From the NCBI RefSeq assembly GCF_021532275.1, contig NZ_JACBOT010000034.1, positions 92,638-156,637 of the forward strand: DNA of 64,000 bases, given 5' to 3'. The notes under the pieces are model-generated. The model had not been told where the DNA came from and did no database searches. It saw only the letters and a program-made list of their open reading frames with translations. A program made the position numbers and the translations under genes. Source of the stretch: Brevibacterium sp. UCMA 11754 (GTDB taxonomy: Bacteria; Actinomycetota; Actinomycetes; Actinomycetales; Brevibacteriaceae). Each line of letters begins with the position of its first letter. Position 1 is the first letter of the stretch. Below are positions 1 through 8,896 of this stretch, piece after piece.

Positions 1-2524
1 CATCGGCTGAGAGTGCCGCGGCGGCCTGAGCGATGAGTGTCTGGTCCTCGCTGATGGGCAGAGGTCTGCGCTCCCACGGCCAGCCACCGACTGCCTCGGC
101 GGACCGGATGGTCGAGGTCCCGATGACGGTCTCATCGGCGGACGAGAGGAGGCGGGCCCGGACTTCGCCGTCGACGACGTCGAGGCCCAGCGTGCGTGCC
201 TGAGTATCACCGGCAGCGCGGTCGGCGGCCAGCGCCGGGACGGTGCCGTGTTCCTGGGAGGTGACATTGTTCGCCGAGGTGGTGCTGGGTCCGGCGCTGA
301 CGATGATGATCCCGACAGCGGCGATGGCCACGAGTCCGGACAGACCCCGCATGGGCAGTCGCCGGGAGTTCGTCGATTTCGTCGTCGTGGTCTGAGCCCC
401 GAGCGTGAGCAGCATGATCGCGCCGAGGCTGAGCAGGGTCAGTCCCGCGGCAGGATAGGAGCCGATGAGGTGGAAGGGACCGGTTTGGGCCGGGATGAGG
501 ACCTGGACGGTGGCCAGCAGCAGACCCGCGAGGTAGAGTCCCACGGCCCACATCAGGTGTGAGAGTTTGAGGTGAGCTTCGATGAGCGTGAGGAACGCGA
601 GGATGAGCATCGGCAGCACCAGAATCGGTGCCCACAGCTGGAGCATCCCCGAGCTGACGCCGTTGACGCCGACAGCGGACAGGAGATCGGCCAGCCAGCT
701 CATGTCGATCGTCGAGGGAAAGCCGACCGCGAGGAGGTAGCTGGGCGGTGCCGGTGGGGCCAGGGTCTGGCCGGGCATGACGAAGAGCGCGCCAGGGGCG
801 GTCACGAGGTCGACCAGCCAGGGCCACGCCAGGAACAGGGTCGGGGCCAGCAGCCACAGGTGGCGCAGACCGCGCCCCGTGCACACCAGCACCACGGTGA
901 GGATGATGCCCAGAGGAAGCATCAGCGGCATGCCCGCGATCATCAGGAACAGCAGGAGCCCGGCACCTGCGGCAGCGGCGATCGACCCGGTGCGCAGGCT
1001 GCGCCGCAGGGCGATGACGAAGAGCGGTGCCGCAATCCAGACGATGATCACGCCGAGGCGGCCGTCGGAGAGCGCGGTGACGAAGAGTGGGGCCGCAATC
1101 CACAGCAGACCGGCGAATCCGCGCACCCACCTTCGCTTCACGAACGCGCCCGCGGCACGGTAGGCGGCGATGACGGCAACGATCGGGGCGAGGAGGATCA
1201 GGGTCCGGGCCATGATGTCGATGTGGCCCAGGAACGGAACACTGAGGGCTGCGAGGACCAGCTGGTAGGGGTCGGCGGGAACGGCGGCACCGGTGGAGAT
1301 GTCGAGGTGAGGGCTGAGCAGTCGGGCGACGAGATCACCCATCGTCACGTCGGTGGATCCCAGTGCACCGCCGACGAGATGGCCGGGGCCGAAGAGACGG
1401 AAGGAGACGAAGCCGCTCAGTGCCGCGGCCGCAAGGAGGAGATAGGTCAGGGGGCTGCGGAAGAGTCCCGAACCGCCGGTGACCTCGAGGCGTGAGAACG
1501 AGTCGATTGCCTCTTCCGTATCACCGACCGGGTTGAGCTCGGTTTCGTCGATCTGGCCCGGGCCGCTGCCGGTGGCCGAATCGGCCTGGGCCAGGCGGGC
1601 CTCCTCGGCGGAATTCATGCTCCTGCGCTGGACGGCGAGTTCGTCCGGGTCCGCGTAGAGGGCAGCCACATGGGAGTCGGTGGTGCGTTTGGCCAGGCGG
1701 TTGCGGCGAGCGTTGGACCGTCTCAGTCGTGAGGTGGTTCCGGCATCGGAGACGAGCCCGAGGAGTGCGGAGAAGTACCAGGAGGCGGCGCGGACGTTGT
1801 TCGACAGGAGTCCCGCCAGGGTGTTCTTCAGCTGGGTGAGGATGAGGAGACAGAAGATGCCGGCGAATCCGGGGGTGGCGAGGCTGAGCCGGTAGCGCTG
1901 TTCCGTCCGGATCTGAGATTTCGACAGCGGCGGCAGAGGCGAGGAGCCCAGCTGGGCGGCCGAGTGTGCGGACACGGTGAGTCCGGCGCGTGGGGCGACG
2001 ACGACTCGGCGGCCGAGGTCGCGCAGTCGACGCGAGTACTCAAGACCGCGATAGGCCACGCCGAGGACGCGTGATGGAGCTCCGATTCTTTCGAGCTCGG
2101 TGGTGGAGATGAGCATGCCGGGCAAGTCGAGGCCCAGTGTCTCCGATTGGCCGTCGCGCTGGCCCTGATCGAACTCTCCGTCGGCAACCGGGTTGACCCT
2201 GGCTCCCGCCGAGGTGGTGGTGACTCCGGCGGAGACGATGTGGTCTCCGTGCATGATCTTGGGGCCGACGGCGGCGATCGATTCGGTTGCGCCGATGGCG
2301 TCGAGCAGCTCTTCGAGGCAATCGGGTTCCGGACGCGAGTCTGCGGTGAGGAACCACAGATGGGTGCTGTCGGCAACCTCGGGGAGTGCAAGTGCCTCTG
2401 TGACGGCAAGACCCCCGAGATCCACGATCGGGATCTCGGGGTAGGTCCTGCTCAGAGCTGTTTCGAGCTCAACCCTGCTGCTGTCATCGCCTGAGGCGAG
2501 GACAACGGTGACGGCAGGTTTCAC
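1..2524 (-). CDS. Family 2 glycosyltransferase with polytopic membrane region (partial, 3' end outside window)
   Basis: An uninterrupted frame runs from a GTG at 2524 to the window edge (about 841 codons). The GTG overlaps the whiB stop (GTGA), which explains the lack of its own ribosome site. The N-terminal ~230 residues look like a GT2 catalytic domain: an early VTVVLASGDD strand, a FLTADSRPEPD segment where the metal-binding acidic motif normally lies, and GLDLPGMLISTTELERIGAP, the usual 'acceptor loop' pattern. From about residue 370 the protein is a series of roughly ten hydrophobic segments. The role is probably transfer of sugars to a lipid-linked or wall polymer at the membrane, but the substrate cannot be read. 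The nonstandard start hides it from ATG-only gene callers. Confidence 0.8.
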   Translation of the reverse strand, partial: MKPAVTVVLASGDDSSRVELETALSRTYPEIPIVDLGGLAVTEALALPEVADSTHLWFLTADSRPEPDCLEELLDAIGATESIAAVGPKIMHGDHIVSAGVTTTSAGARVNPVADGEFDQGQRDGQSETLGLDLPGMLISTTELERIGAPSRVLGVAYRGLEYSRRLRDLGRRVVVAPRAGLTVSAHSAAQLGSSPLPPLSKSQIRTEQRYRLSLATPGFAGIFCLLILTQLKNTLAGLLSNNVRAASWYFSALLGLVSDAGTTSRLRRSNARRNRLAKRTTDSHVAALYADPDELAVQRRSMNSAEEARLAQADSATGSGPGQIDETELNPVGDTEEAIDSFSRLEVTGGSGLFRSPLTYLLLAAAALSGFVSFRLFGPGHLVGGALGSTDVTMGDLVARLLSPHLDISTGAAVPADPYQLVLAALSVPFLGHIDIMARTLILLAPIVAVIAAYRAAGAFVKRRWVRGFAGLLWIAAPLFVTALSDGRLGVIIVWIAAPLFVIALRRSLRTGSIAAAAGAGLLLFLMIAGMPLMLPLGIILTVVLVCTGRGLRHLWLLAPTLFLAWPWLVDLVTAPGALFVMPGQTLAPPAPPSYLLAVGFPSTIDMSWLADLLSAVGVNGVSSGMLQLWAPILVLPMLILAFLTLIEAHLKLSHLMWAVGLYLAGLLLATVQVLIPAQTGPFHLIGSYPAAGLTLLSLGAIMLLTLGAQTTTTKSTNSRRLPMRGLSGLVAIAAVGIIIVSAGPSTTSANNVTSQEHGTVPALAADRAAGDTQARTLGLDVVDGEVRARLLSSADETVIGTSTIRSAEAVGGWPWERRPLPISEDQTLIAQAAAALSAD

Positions 2525-3000
2525 ACGGCCTGTTTCTTCAGTCGGCGGCGTTCACGTTCAGACATACCGCCCCAGATTCCGAAGCGCTCGTCATTCGCCA
2601 GCGCGTATTCGAGGCAGTCTGACCGGACGTCGCACGAGGCACAGACACGTTTGGCCTCACGAGTCGATCCGCCCTTTTCAGGGAAGAACGCCTCGGGGTC
2701 GGTCTGAGCGCACAGCGCTTGGTCCTGCCAGGATAGCTCGCCGTCCTCGGCTGCCCCGAGGAGCAGTGAGAGCGGCGATACTGCGGAGTTGTCCGTGGGA
2801 AGCGGTGTCAGATCGTTCGGATCGATCGCCAATGGATCAGGCAGAGTATCTGGTGTACGGGCCCCTGGTTCGACGAACCAGTCTTCGGCACTTCGAGAAG
2901 TGACTCCAGGCACGACTGTGGAGAAGTCTTCCCTCTCCTGCCTTTTGCTCTGTGCGCTTTGCACGGTTTTCCCCTTTCTCACTCTCAGCTCACCTACCAC
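2521..3000 (-). CDS. whiB: WhiB-family iron-sulfur transcriptional regulator (WhiB2-like)
   Basis: The C-terminal half carries the full WhiB signature. Four cysteines bind a 4Fe-4S cluster: one in ALCAQ, then CASC and the last in DVRSDC. They are followed by the GIWGG turn and a basic SERERRRLKK tail that contacts DNA or sigma factor. The LSWQDQALC to GIWGGMSERERRR stretch resembles the WhiB2/WhmD class, which acts in septation in other actinobacteria (family knowledge). The N-terminal ~90 residues are low complexity. The GTG at 3000 has a GGAG six bases upstream, but GTG at 2964 is also preceded by GAAAGGGG and is an equally good start (147 residues). The gene heads a two-gene unit with the overlapping glycosyltransferase. 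Confidence 0.9.
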   Translation of the reverse strand: MVGELRVRKGKTVQSAQSKRQEREDFSTVVPGVTSRSAEDWFVEPGARTPDTLPDPLAIDPNDLTPLPTDNSAVSPLSLLLGAAEDGELSWQDQALCAQTDPEAFFPEKGGSTREAKRVCASCDVRSDCLEYALANDERFGIWGGMSERERRRLKKQAV

Positions 3001-3461
3001 TGCGAGCTCCGATTCCGGTACCGTTCGAGGAGCTGAATGGTCTGGGTGCGACCGGCTCCCCGGATGGTTCCGGAGGTGAAGCTCGTGCTGACCGTATCAG
3101 CGTGGTGGATGCTCGAATCCGAGGATTCGTGCTAAGTGCGTTCCCCTGTTAACTATAAATTACACGCGTGTCATTACCGCCCCGTCAAGCCCTTGTGGAG
3201 TATTGCAGTGGGCACCTGCGGTTTAATCGAACACACCTTCACATACACACGCGCCGATAACACCACATGTAGAGACCACTATCTGATATTGACACAACCT
3301 GTAGTGAGCGGCTGAGCAAATCTGGAGAATTTCGAAATCATTCGCCGTCAGTGGGAATATGGAGACATGAGAGTCGAATCACTCGCAATCGTCGCCCGAT
3401 CCCCGCATCTGCCCACTGAATCCGGGCGCCGAGGCTGCCCGACGACGATCGGGACACTTCG
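3001..3461. other. Divergent intergenic region between whiB and cofE
   Basis: This stretch is visibly more AT-rich than its surroundings between 3150 and 3300. It contains the putative whiB promoter and a short leader reading frame in front of cofE. I see no other gene or structured RNA here. Confidence 0.5.
3159..3188 (-). promoter_or_regulatory. Putative whiB promoter
   Basis: On the minus strand TTGACG (3183-3188) and TGTAAT (3159-3164) lie 18 bases apart, each one mismatch from the sigma-70-type consensus. The site is about 150 bases upstream of the whiB start, so a long leader is implied. On the plus strand a perfect TTGACA occurs at 3289-3294, but no convincing -10 follows it. Confidence 0.5.
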
Positions 3462-3465
3462 ATGA
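3367..3465 (+). CDS. Short leader ORF overlapping cofE (32 codons)
   Basis: An ATG at 3367, preceded closely by GGAGAC, opens a 32-codon frame. Its TGA (3463-3465) overlaps the cofE ATG (3462) in an ATGA junction. cofE has no good ribosome site of its own, so translation of this leader could feed ribosomes into cofE. The peptide (MRVESLAIVARSPH...) has no motif I recognise. It may be a real leader peptide or a chance frame. Confidence 0.4.
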   Translation: MRVESLAIVARSPHLPTESGRRGCPTTIGTLR

Positions 3466-4589
3466 ATGACCGGCTGCTCACCGTGTATGCGCCTCCCGTC
3501 GAGGAGCCCATCGAAGCCGGTTCCGATCTGGCAGCGATCCTTGTCAACGCCCTGCGCCGGAATCGGATCGACCTCAAGGACGGCGACATCCTCGTCATCG
3601 CCTCGAAGGTGGTGTCCAAAGCTGATGGACGACTGCGCAGCGTGAAGGACCGGGCGGAGTTCGAGGACCTCGTCAAGGATTCTTCGAATCACCTCGTTGC
3701 CGAACGGACCTATGCCTCCGGGTCGACCGTCCAGATCGTGCGCACCCAGTCAGGAACCGTGCAGGCGGCAGCTGGACTCGACCAGTCGAATTCGAGCGGC
3801 GCCGTCGTCCTCCACCCTCACGACAGCGATGCTTCGGCGCAGAAGCTGCGGCTGCGGGTCGAAGAGTCCTTCTCCGTGCGGATCGGGGTCGTCATCACTG
3901 ACACCATCTCGCGGCCTTGGAGGATCGGCGTCGGCGACTTCGCGCTCGGTCTCTCCGGATTCTCAGGCCTCGACGATCAGCGCGGCAGACCGGATGACGA
4001 TGGCCGGGTGCAATCGGTGACCGTGCGTGCGGTGGCCGATGAGATCGCCGCCGCGGCCGATCTCGTCAAGGGATCGTCACGCGGACTGCCGATGGCACTC
4101 GTACGCGGCGCCGGCGGATATCTCGACAACGGCCGAGCCGGGGCGAAGGCCTTGAGCCGTGACCTCGGGGAGGACTGGTTCCGCTACGGCCACGTCGAAG
4201 CAATCCACAGAGGCCTCGGGGTCACCGAGCTGCCCGGCCGTGCCGCAGCCGGTGACAACAGTGACGACATCCTCGAACGCGTCTCACGCGCCATCCGCGT
4301 CGTCCGCGCTGGAACTTCACGCACCCCCGGGCAGGCTGCGTGGCGGATGCGCATCGAGGGATCCGGCTCCCGGATCACCATGGCCCCCTCCGACTCCCCG
4401 GCGACGCCGCAGGCCGGTGGTCCTCCCCTGCTGGAGGCCATGGTCGGCCTCGGGTCTCTCGTCGAGCGCATCCACACTGCGCTCTTTGCCGAGGACCTCA
4501 GCGCGACCACGAAGTGGGAGTGGGCCGACGGAGAGCTCGGAGCGTTCCCCCGTGGGGTCCGGATCAATATCGGCCTCCTGACCCCCTGA
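3462..4589 (+). CDS. cofE: Coenzyme F420-0:L-glutamate ligase (CofE/FbiB N-domain type)
   Basis: CofE adds L-glutamate residues to F420-0 using GTP. The family pattern is clear: YAPPVEEPIEAGSDLAAILV at the N-terminus, DGDILVIASKVVSKADGR, then VVITDTISRPWRIGVGDFALGLSGF and the VKGSSRGLPMALVRG loop. At 375 residues it is longer than stand-alone CofE (about 250). It lacks an evident nitroreductase-like C-terminal domain of the mycobacterial FbiB type. Instead there is a ~110-residue tail ending in RGVRINIGLLTP that I cannot assign. No CofD/FbiA partner lies beside it in this window. The start at 3462 overlaps the leader ORF stop. Confidence 0.85.
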   Translation: MNDRLLTVYAPPVEEPIEAGSDLAAILVNALRRNRIDLKDGDILVIASKVVSKADGRLRSVKDRAEFEDLVKDSSNHLVAERTYASGSTVQIVRTQSGTVQAAAGLDQSNSSGAVVLHPHDSDASAQKLRLRVEESFSVRIGVVITDTISRPWRIGVGDFALGLSGFSGLDDQRGRPDDDGRVQSVTVRAVADEIAAAADLVKGSSRGLPMALVRGAGGYLDNGRAGAKALSRDLGEDWFRYGHVEAIHRGLGVTELPGRAAAGDNSDDILERVSRAIRVVRAGTSRTPGQAAWRMRIEGSGSRITMAPSDSPATPQAGGPPLLEAMVGLGSLVERIHTALFAEDLSATTKWEWADGELGAFPRGVRINIGLLTP

Positions 4590-4670
4590 ACTCTGAACTC
4601 CTGTCGCACTGAACACCGAACTTTCGTCCCACTGAACATCTCACGACCATCGAGAAAGCAGGTCATCCTC

Positions 4671-5363
4671 GTGGATCTTTCCATCATCAGCCGCACCGGC
4701 GGACCCGTCCTCTTCTGGCGCGGCCCCGACTTCGACCGACTCGACCTCACCGGTCCAGTCGTGGCGAACTGGGTGAACAAGGGCGTCGGCCTCTTCGGCG
4801 ACTACGACCTCGGCCCTGATTTCACGCTCTTCGTTCCGCTGCCTGCCGGACTGCACTGGCGAGAGCTCGTCGCCATTCTCAGCGTCCTCCTCGCCGACGG
4901 TCGCGTCGTGCTCGGCACCGACGGGTCAGCAGCCCCGGATGGTGATTTCCACGCCTTCGTACCGCTGGGCCACGAGGACGATGAGCGACTGGCCGATGCC
5001 GAGGAGGTCTTCGTCTACAACCCACCGGCTCTGGCCCTGAGCACACCGGTCGATGAGGACTTCATCGACGTCAACTCAGCAATCCGCGCCTACCCGGACG
5101 TGACACCTCGGCGCCTCCAGTCCACCGGGACTCTCATCGTCGATGATCAGGAGGTCCAGTGGACCGACTCTCCGGACGATTCCAGATCCGGCATACTCGT
5201 CGCGAACTCAACTCCGTGTCCCGACGAATGGGCGACGTTCCTGGGCCACCTCCTTCGCGGGGGTGAGTCTGTGCTGGCCAACGGGATGGACGAAGCTCGC
5301 ATTGCGGACCTGGCGGGCAGCCTCGGCGAGGTCCGTGGCAGACTGGGCGTATGGACAAAGTAG
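4671..5363 (+). CDS. TIGR03089-type actinobacterial conserved protein
   Basis: The 230-residue product starts at a GTG. Its opening (TGGPVLFWRGPDFDRLDLTGPVVANWVNKGVGLF) and overall length match what I recall of TIGR03089, a single-copy family of unknown function restricted to actinobacteria. That family has distant similarity to the N-terminal part of AMP-forming acyl-CoA synthetases. No ATP-binding loop or membrane segment is visible, so an enzymatic role is not supported. It follows cofE by about 80 bases and overlaps the next gene by 13 bases, so it is probably co-transcribed with the CoA-transferase genes. Confidence 0.7.
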   Translation: MDLSIISRTGGPVLFWRGPDFDRLDLTGPVVANWVNKGVGLFGDYDLGPDFTLFVPLPAGLHWRELVAILSVLLADGRVVLGTDGSAAPDGDFHAFVPLGHEDDERLADAEEVFVYNPPALALSTPVDEDFIDVNSAIRAYPDVTPRRLQSTGTLIVDDQEVQWTDSPDDSRSGILVANSTPCPDEWATFLGHLLRGGESVLANGMDEARIADLAGSLGEVRGRLGVWTK

Positions 5364-6121
5364 TTGATACTCCCGCTGAGGCGGTAGCCGATATTGCAGA
5401 TGGATCATCGATCGCCGTGGGCGGTTTCGGTGTTGTGGGCGTGCCTGAGTTCCTGATTCGAGCGATCAAGGACCAGGGCGCCAAGGACCTCGAAGTGATC
5501 TCGAACAACGCCGGAGTCGACGGACGGGGCTTGGGCCTGCTGCTCGCCGACCACCGCCTCCGCCGGATCATCGCCTCCTATGTCGGTGAGAACAAGGAAT
5601 TCGCCCGCCAGTACCTCTCCGGCGAACTCGAGGTCGAGCTGACCCCGCAGGGCACCTTGGCGGAGAAGTTGCGCGCCGGTGGAGCCGGAATCCCGGCGTT
5701 CTACACGATCACCGGTGCCGGCACTCAGGTCGCCGACGGCGGCATGCCGTGGAAGTACGACGCCGAGGGCAAGGTCGTCAAAGAGTCACCGGCCAAGGAC
5801 ACCCGCGTCTTCGACACCTTCGGTGAAGAGAAGGAATACGTCCTCGAGGAGTCACTGGCTCCCGACTACGCGCTCGTCCGCGCCGCCATCGGAGACCGCC
5901 ACGGCAATCTCGTCTTCAACTCTTCGGCCAGGAATTTCAATCCCCCGGCCGCACAGTCGGCCCGGATCACCATCGCCGAGGTCGAGAAGCTCGTCGAGCC
6001 TGGAGAGATCGATCCCGATGACGTCCACGTTCCCGGCATCTTCGTCCACCGCGTTGTCGAGCTGACCGCGGAACAGGTGGCCGACAAGCCCATCGAAAAA
6101 CGTACCGTTCGCGAAGCCTGA
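5351..6121 (+). CDS. scoA: 3-oxoacid CoA-transferase subunit A
   Basis: This is the alpha subunit of a family I CoA-transferase, which moves CoA between succinyl-CoA and acetoacetate or related 3-oxoacids in ketone-body and fatty acid metabolism. Family features are the SSIAVGGFGVVGVPEFLIRA glycine-rich opening, SNNAGVDGRGLGLLL, and the GTLAEKLRAGGAGIPAFYT and FNPPAAQSA segments. At 256 residues it has the usual subunit length. The ATG lies 13 bases inside the preceding gene. Subunit B follows after 9 bases. A closely related 3-oxoadipate CoA-transferase is the main alternative, but no aromatic pathway gene is adjacent. Confidence 0.9.
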   Translation: MDKVVDTPAEAVADIADGSSIAVGGFGVVGVPEFLIRAIKDQGAKDLEVISNNAGVDGRGLGLLLADHRLRRIIASYVGENKEFARQYLSGELEVELTPQGTLAEKLRAGGAGIPAFYTITGAGTQVADGGMPWKYDAEGKVVKESPAKDTRVFDTFGEEKEYVLEESLAPDYALVRAAIGDRHGNLVFNSSARNFNPPAAQSARITIAEVEKLVEPGEIDPDDVHVPGIFVHRVVELTAEQVADKPIEKRTVREA

Positions 6122-6130
6122 GGAGCCGAA

Positions 6131-6796
6131 ATGTCATTGACAAGAAATCAGATGGCCGCCCGCGCAGCCCAGGAACTCGAAGACGGCAGCTACGTCAACC
6201 TGGGCATCGGAATGCCGACACTCGTGCCCAACTACCTGCCCGAGGGAGTCGACCTCGTCCTCCAGTCGGAGAACGGACTGCTGGGCGTCGGCCCATACCC
6301 CACCGAGGACGAGGTCGATCCTGATCTCATCAACGCCGGCAAGGAGATCGTCACGATGCTCCCCGGTTCCTCCTACTTCGACTCCGCCGCCAGCTTCGGC
6401 ATGATCCGCGGCGGCAAGGTCAATGCCGCGATCCTCGGCGCGATGCAGGTCGCCACGAACGGCGACATCGCAAACTGGATGATCCCCGGCAAGATGGTCA
6501 AGGGGATGGGCGGGGCCATGGACCTGGTCCACGGTGCCCAGCGCGTCATCGTCATCATGGACCATGTGGCCAAGGACGGCTCACACAAGCTGCTGTCGTC
6601 CTGTGAGCTGCCGCTGACGGGCAAGGGCGTCGTCAGCCGCGTCATCACCGACATCGCCGTGCTCGATGTCTCCGGAGACTCATTCACCCTCGTCGAACTG
6701 GCTCCCGGAGTCACCGTCGAAGAGGTCAAGGAGAAGACCGGCGCCGAGGTGAACGTCCCAGACGACGTCCCCACTATCAGCGTCGACGCCGCCTGA
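6131..6796 (+). CDS. scoB: 3-oxoacid CoA-transferase subunit B
   Basis: This is the beta subunit and carries the active-site glutamate in the QSENGLLGVGP motif, which forms the enzyme-bound CoA thioester. VNLGIGMPTLVPNYLP precedes it and GMIRGGKVNAAILGAMQV and GKMVKGMGGAMDLV follow, all standard for the family. At 221 residues it is complete. A GAGG lies upstream of the ATG. It is the last gene of the cofE-led group, and a stem-loop lies about 60 bases downstream. Confidence 0.92.
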   Translation: MSLTRNQMAARAAQELEDGSYVNLGIGMPTLVPNYLPEGVDLVLQSENGLLGVGPYPTEDEVDPDLINAGKEIVTMLPGSSYFDSAASFGMIRGGKVNAAILGAMQVATNGDIANWMIPGKMVKGMGGAMDLVHGAQRVIVIMDHVAKDGSHKLLSSCELPLTGKGVVSRVITDIAVLDVSGDSFTLVELAPGVTVEEVKEKTGAEVNVPDDVPTISVDAA

Positions 6797-6853
6797 GGCA
6801 CTGAACGCTCCGGCAGCTTCATACAGAGCCGGTGTGAGATGCGGGGCCGTTCT

Positions 6854-6882
6854 GGGCCGATTCCCTTCGAGGAATCCGGTCC
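6854..6882 (+). terminator. Putative terminator after the CoA-transferase genes
   Basis: GGGCC-GATTCC pairs with GGAATC-(c)-GGTCC around the loop CTTCGA: eleven pairs with one bulge and one G-T pair. A pyrimidine-rich CTCTTTC follows a few bases later, with no real T run. The position just after the scoB stop fits termination. Confidence 0.4.
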
Positions 6883-7227
6883 AGGGCGGCCTCTTTCATG
6901 TGTCAGGGAGCTTTCACCCGCGCGGATGAGCCGGTGCGCTGGTGCGCGGGACCAAATGCAGATGTCCCCCGGGCCCGGGTGACACGACCAGAGACTTCGC
7001 TCCTCGGTGCACCACGCACCGTCAGTCGCTCAACATCCCGTCAGCTGCAAATACACCAGGCAGTTCAGCGACTCCTACCCTCAGCAGCAAAAGGCACCTG
7101 AGGAACGAGGTGATCTGCTGCCACCGGTGCAGCGTGCTGGCGGTGGCGCGGCCCAACTCACTCGCGCCGTTCGGCTCGGGCCACCAGCAGTCGCCCAGAC
7201 CGGCCCAAACCGGCCGGCCCAGGGTCT
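6883..7227. other. Gene-free convergent region between scoB and manA
   Basis: Only overlapping low-quality frames occur here and none has a ribosome site or protein-like composition. Near the manA end, CCGGCC (7200-7205) and GGCCGG (7212-7217) could form a small hairpin just after the manA stop on the minus strand. Otherwise I see nothing. Confidence 0.4.
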
Positions 7228-8541
7228 TCAGGCGAAGGGCAGCGAGGTGTCGAGTCCGGTGGTGGCCACGAACAGGTCTCCGTGGCCGTCTGCGGTCACT
7301 GTGGGCTCATTTGCCGCGATGAAAACGCTCTGGCCACGCGTGAGTGTCACTGTGGACCCGAGAGAGGTCAGAGTGATGCTTCCCGAAGTGCACAGGGCGA
7401 TGCTCGCGCCTCGGCGCTCGACCTGTGTCAGTCGGGGGCACCGCAGCGACAGCAGTGCGAAGTCCTCGGTCGCGCCGAGGAGGATTCCGTCGCGGTCAGG
7501 TTCAACCATTCGAGTCTTGGCGGAGGCGAACTTCGCAACCTTTCCGAGCTCCGGAATATCGATGTGCTTGTTCGTCAGTCCTCCGCGCAGAACGTTGTCA
7601 CTCGAAGCCATGACCTCGATTCCGGTCCCGCCGAGGTAGGCGTGCAACACACCTGATTCCATCGCCAGGGCTTCCCCGGGCTGCAGGTGGACGCGATTGA
7701 GCATGAGCGCCACCAGCACCCCAGGATCGGAAGGATAGTCAGCCACAAGCTCCTGGAACGTCTCAGCAGGATCGACGGCTGTGCCTGAACGGCTGATGTG
7801 TCCCTCTGGCAACTCTGCCAGATCCTGACCGGCGGCCTCGTCCACAAACGCGGCGGACCGGGCATCTCCGAGGACGAGCTCGACTGCCTTGGCGAAGGCC
7901 CTGGCCTCAGTCACCGATTTCAGCGCCGAGATCACGTCTCCGAGAAAGTCCAGGGAAGACGGTGACAATGACAGCGACAGCAGACGCTCGAAGGTTGCCC
8001 GCACGGCTTTGCGCGCGCGAAACCCGGCCAGCGCGTGGAATTCGGTGAGGGCGTAGATGAGTTCCGGTTTGGCCGACGGGTCCTTGTAGTTGCGGGTCGA
8101 AGCGTCGAGATCGGGGCCCTCGGCCTCTTCCCTGGCGAATCCGATGGCGGCCTGCTCCGGATTCGGGTGAACCTGAATAGACAGTGCCTTCTGCGCGGAG
8201 AGGACCTTGAGCAGGAATGGCAGACGTGGTCCGAATACCTGCAGCGAGTTGTGGCCCAACAGACCCTCTGGGTCACCGGCAAGGTATTCGATGAGATTGG
8301 GTCCCACAGTGCTGCTGTCCGTCTTCACGTCCAGCGATGACGACGAGCCCTGCTGCACGGAACGGTAGGCCGTGCGCTGCTGGTCAGACTGTCCTATGTC
8401 CAGACGGGAGGGGCTGAGGGGATGCGCTCCGAGCCAAAGCTCGGCGCAAGGAGTGCCGTCGGGCACAGTTCCCAGGATCGCTGGGATCGCGTCCGTGCTG
8501 CCCCAAGCAAAATTCTTGACCGTGTTGTGCAATCGGCGCAC
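7228..8541 (-). CDS. manA: Mannose-6-phosphate isomerase, type I
   Basis: It interconverts fructose-6-phosphate and mannose-6-phosphate, feeding GDP-mannose for wall and lipid glycans. Type I features are the N-terminal NTVKNFAWGS, the zinc-site motif SIQVHPNPEQA (Gln and His ligands), KPELIYALTEFHALAGFR, and HLQPGEALAMESGVLHAYLGGTGIEVMASSDNVLRGGLT. The frame extends to a GTG at 8580. The better start is the GTG at 8541 (VRRLHNTVKNFAWG), because AAGGGG lies nine bases upstream and family members begin there; this gives 437 residues. It stands alone between a weak hairpin and the terminator of the next gene. Confidence 0.9.
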   Translation of the reverse strand: MRRLHNTVKNFAWGSTDAIPAILGTVPDGTPCAELWLGAHPLSPSRLDIGQSDQQRTAYRSVQQGSSSSLDVKTDSSTVGPNLIEYLAGDPEGLLGHNSLQVFGPRLPFLLKVLSAQKALSIQVHPNPEQAAIGFAREEAEGPDLDASTRNYKDPSAKPELIYALTEFHALAGFRARKAVRATFERLLSLSLSPSSLDFLGDVISALKSVTEARAFAKAVELVLGDARSAAFVDEAAGQDLAELPEGHISRSGTAVDPAETFQELVADYPSDPGVLVALMLNRVHLQPGEALAMESGVLHAYLGGTGIEVMASSDNVLRGGLTNKHIDIPELGKVAKFASAKTRMVEPDRDGILLGATEDFALLSLRCPRLTQVERRGASIALCTSGSITLTSLGSTVTLTRGQSVFIAANEPTVTADGHGDLFVATTGLDTSLPFA

Positions 8542-8806
8542 TGTCTTGGTCCCCTTCGGCTGGACTGTTCGGATGAACACACATGCATTCGCCGTGCGTG
8601 TTTCTCCACGTTAGCGCGTCCATCTTGACTAATCATGGTTTTCCCAAGCGGCTTCACTGACTGTTCAGGCCAGGACATCTGTTGTTCACCGCGTGGTCAA
8701 AGGCCCCTGGAGCGGCACATGAGGTTGACCGCACGAGACAGGCGGGCCAGCTGCAAGGAGAGACTATGGATATCCGGGCCCAAGTCGCAGGTGAACCGGA
8801 ACAGAA

Positions 8807-8850
8807 AATGCCTCGCGGCCGGTTCTTTCCAGAACCGACCGCGAGGCATT
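8807..8850 (-). terminator. Strong rho-independent terminator of the wall hydrolase gene
   Basis: A 20-base stem with a single C/A mismatch (arms 8807-8826 and 8831-8850, loop TTCC) lies just past the stop of the hydrolase gene. Read on the minus strand it ends in TTTTCTGTT, so it is an intrinsic terminator for that gene. Confidence 0.85.
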
Positions 8851-8896
8851 GGAACTATCTGCCGAGACTTACTCGACCGATGTCACCGTGCTGCCG

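Noticed and set aside
207..1495. Long open frames on both strands opposite the glycosyltransferase
   Set aside because: Their translations are rich in Arg, Gln, Pro and His with no family pattern. They are shadows of the GC-rich membrane protein gene.
3289..3317. A cofE promoter based on the perfect TTGACA at 3289
   Set aside because: No acceptable -10 hexamer lies 16-18 bases downstream (CTGAGC or TGAGCA at best).
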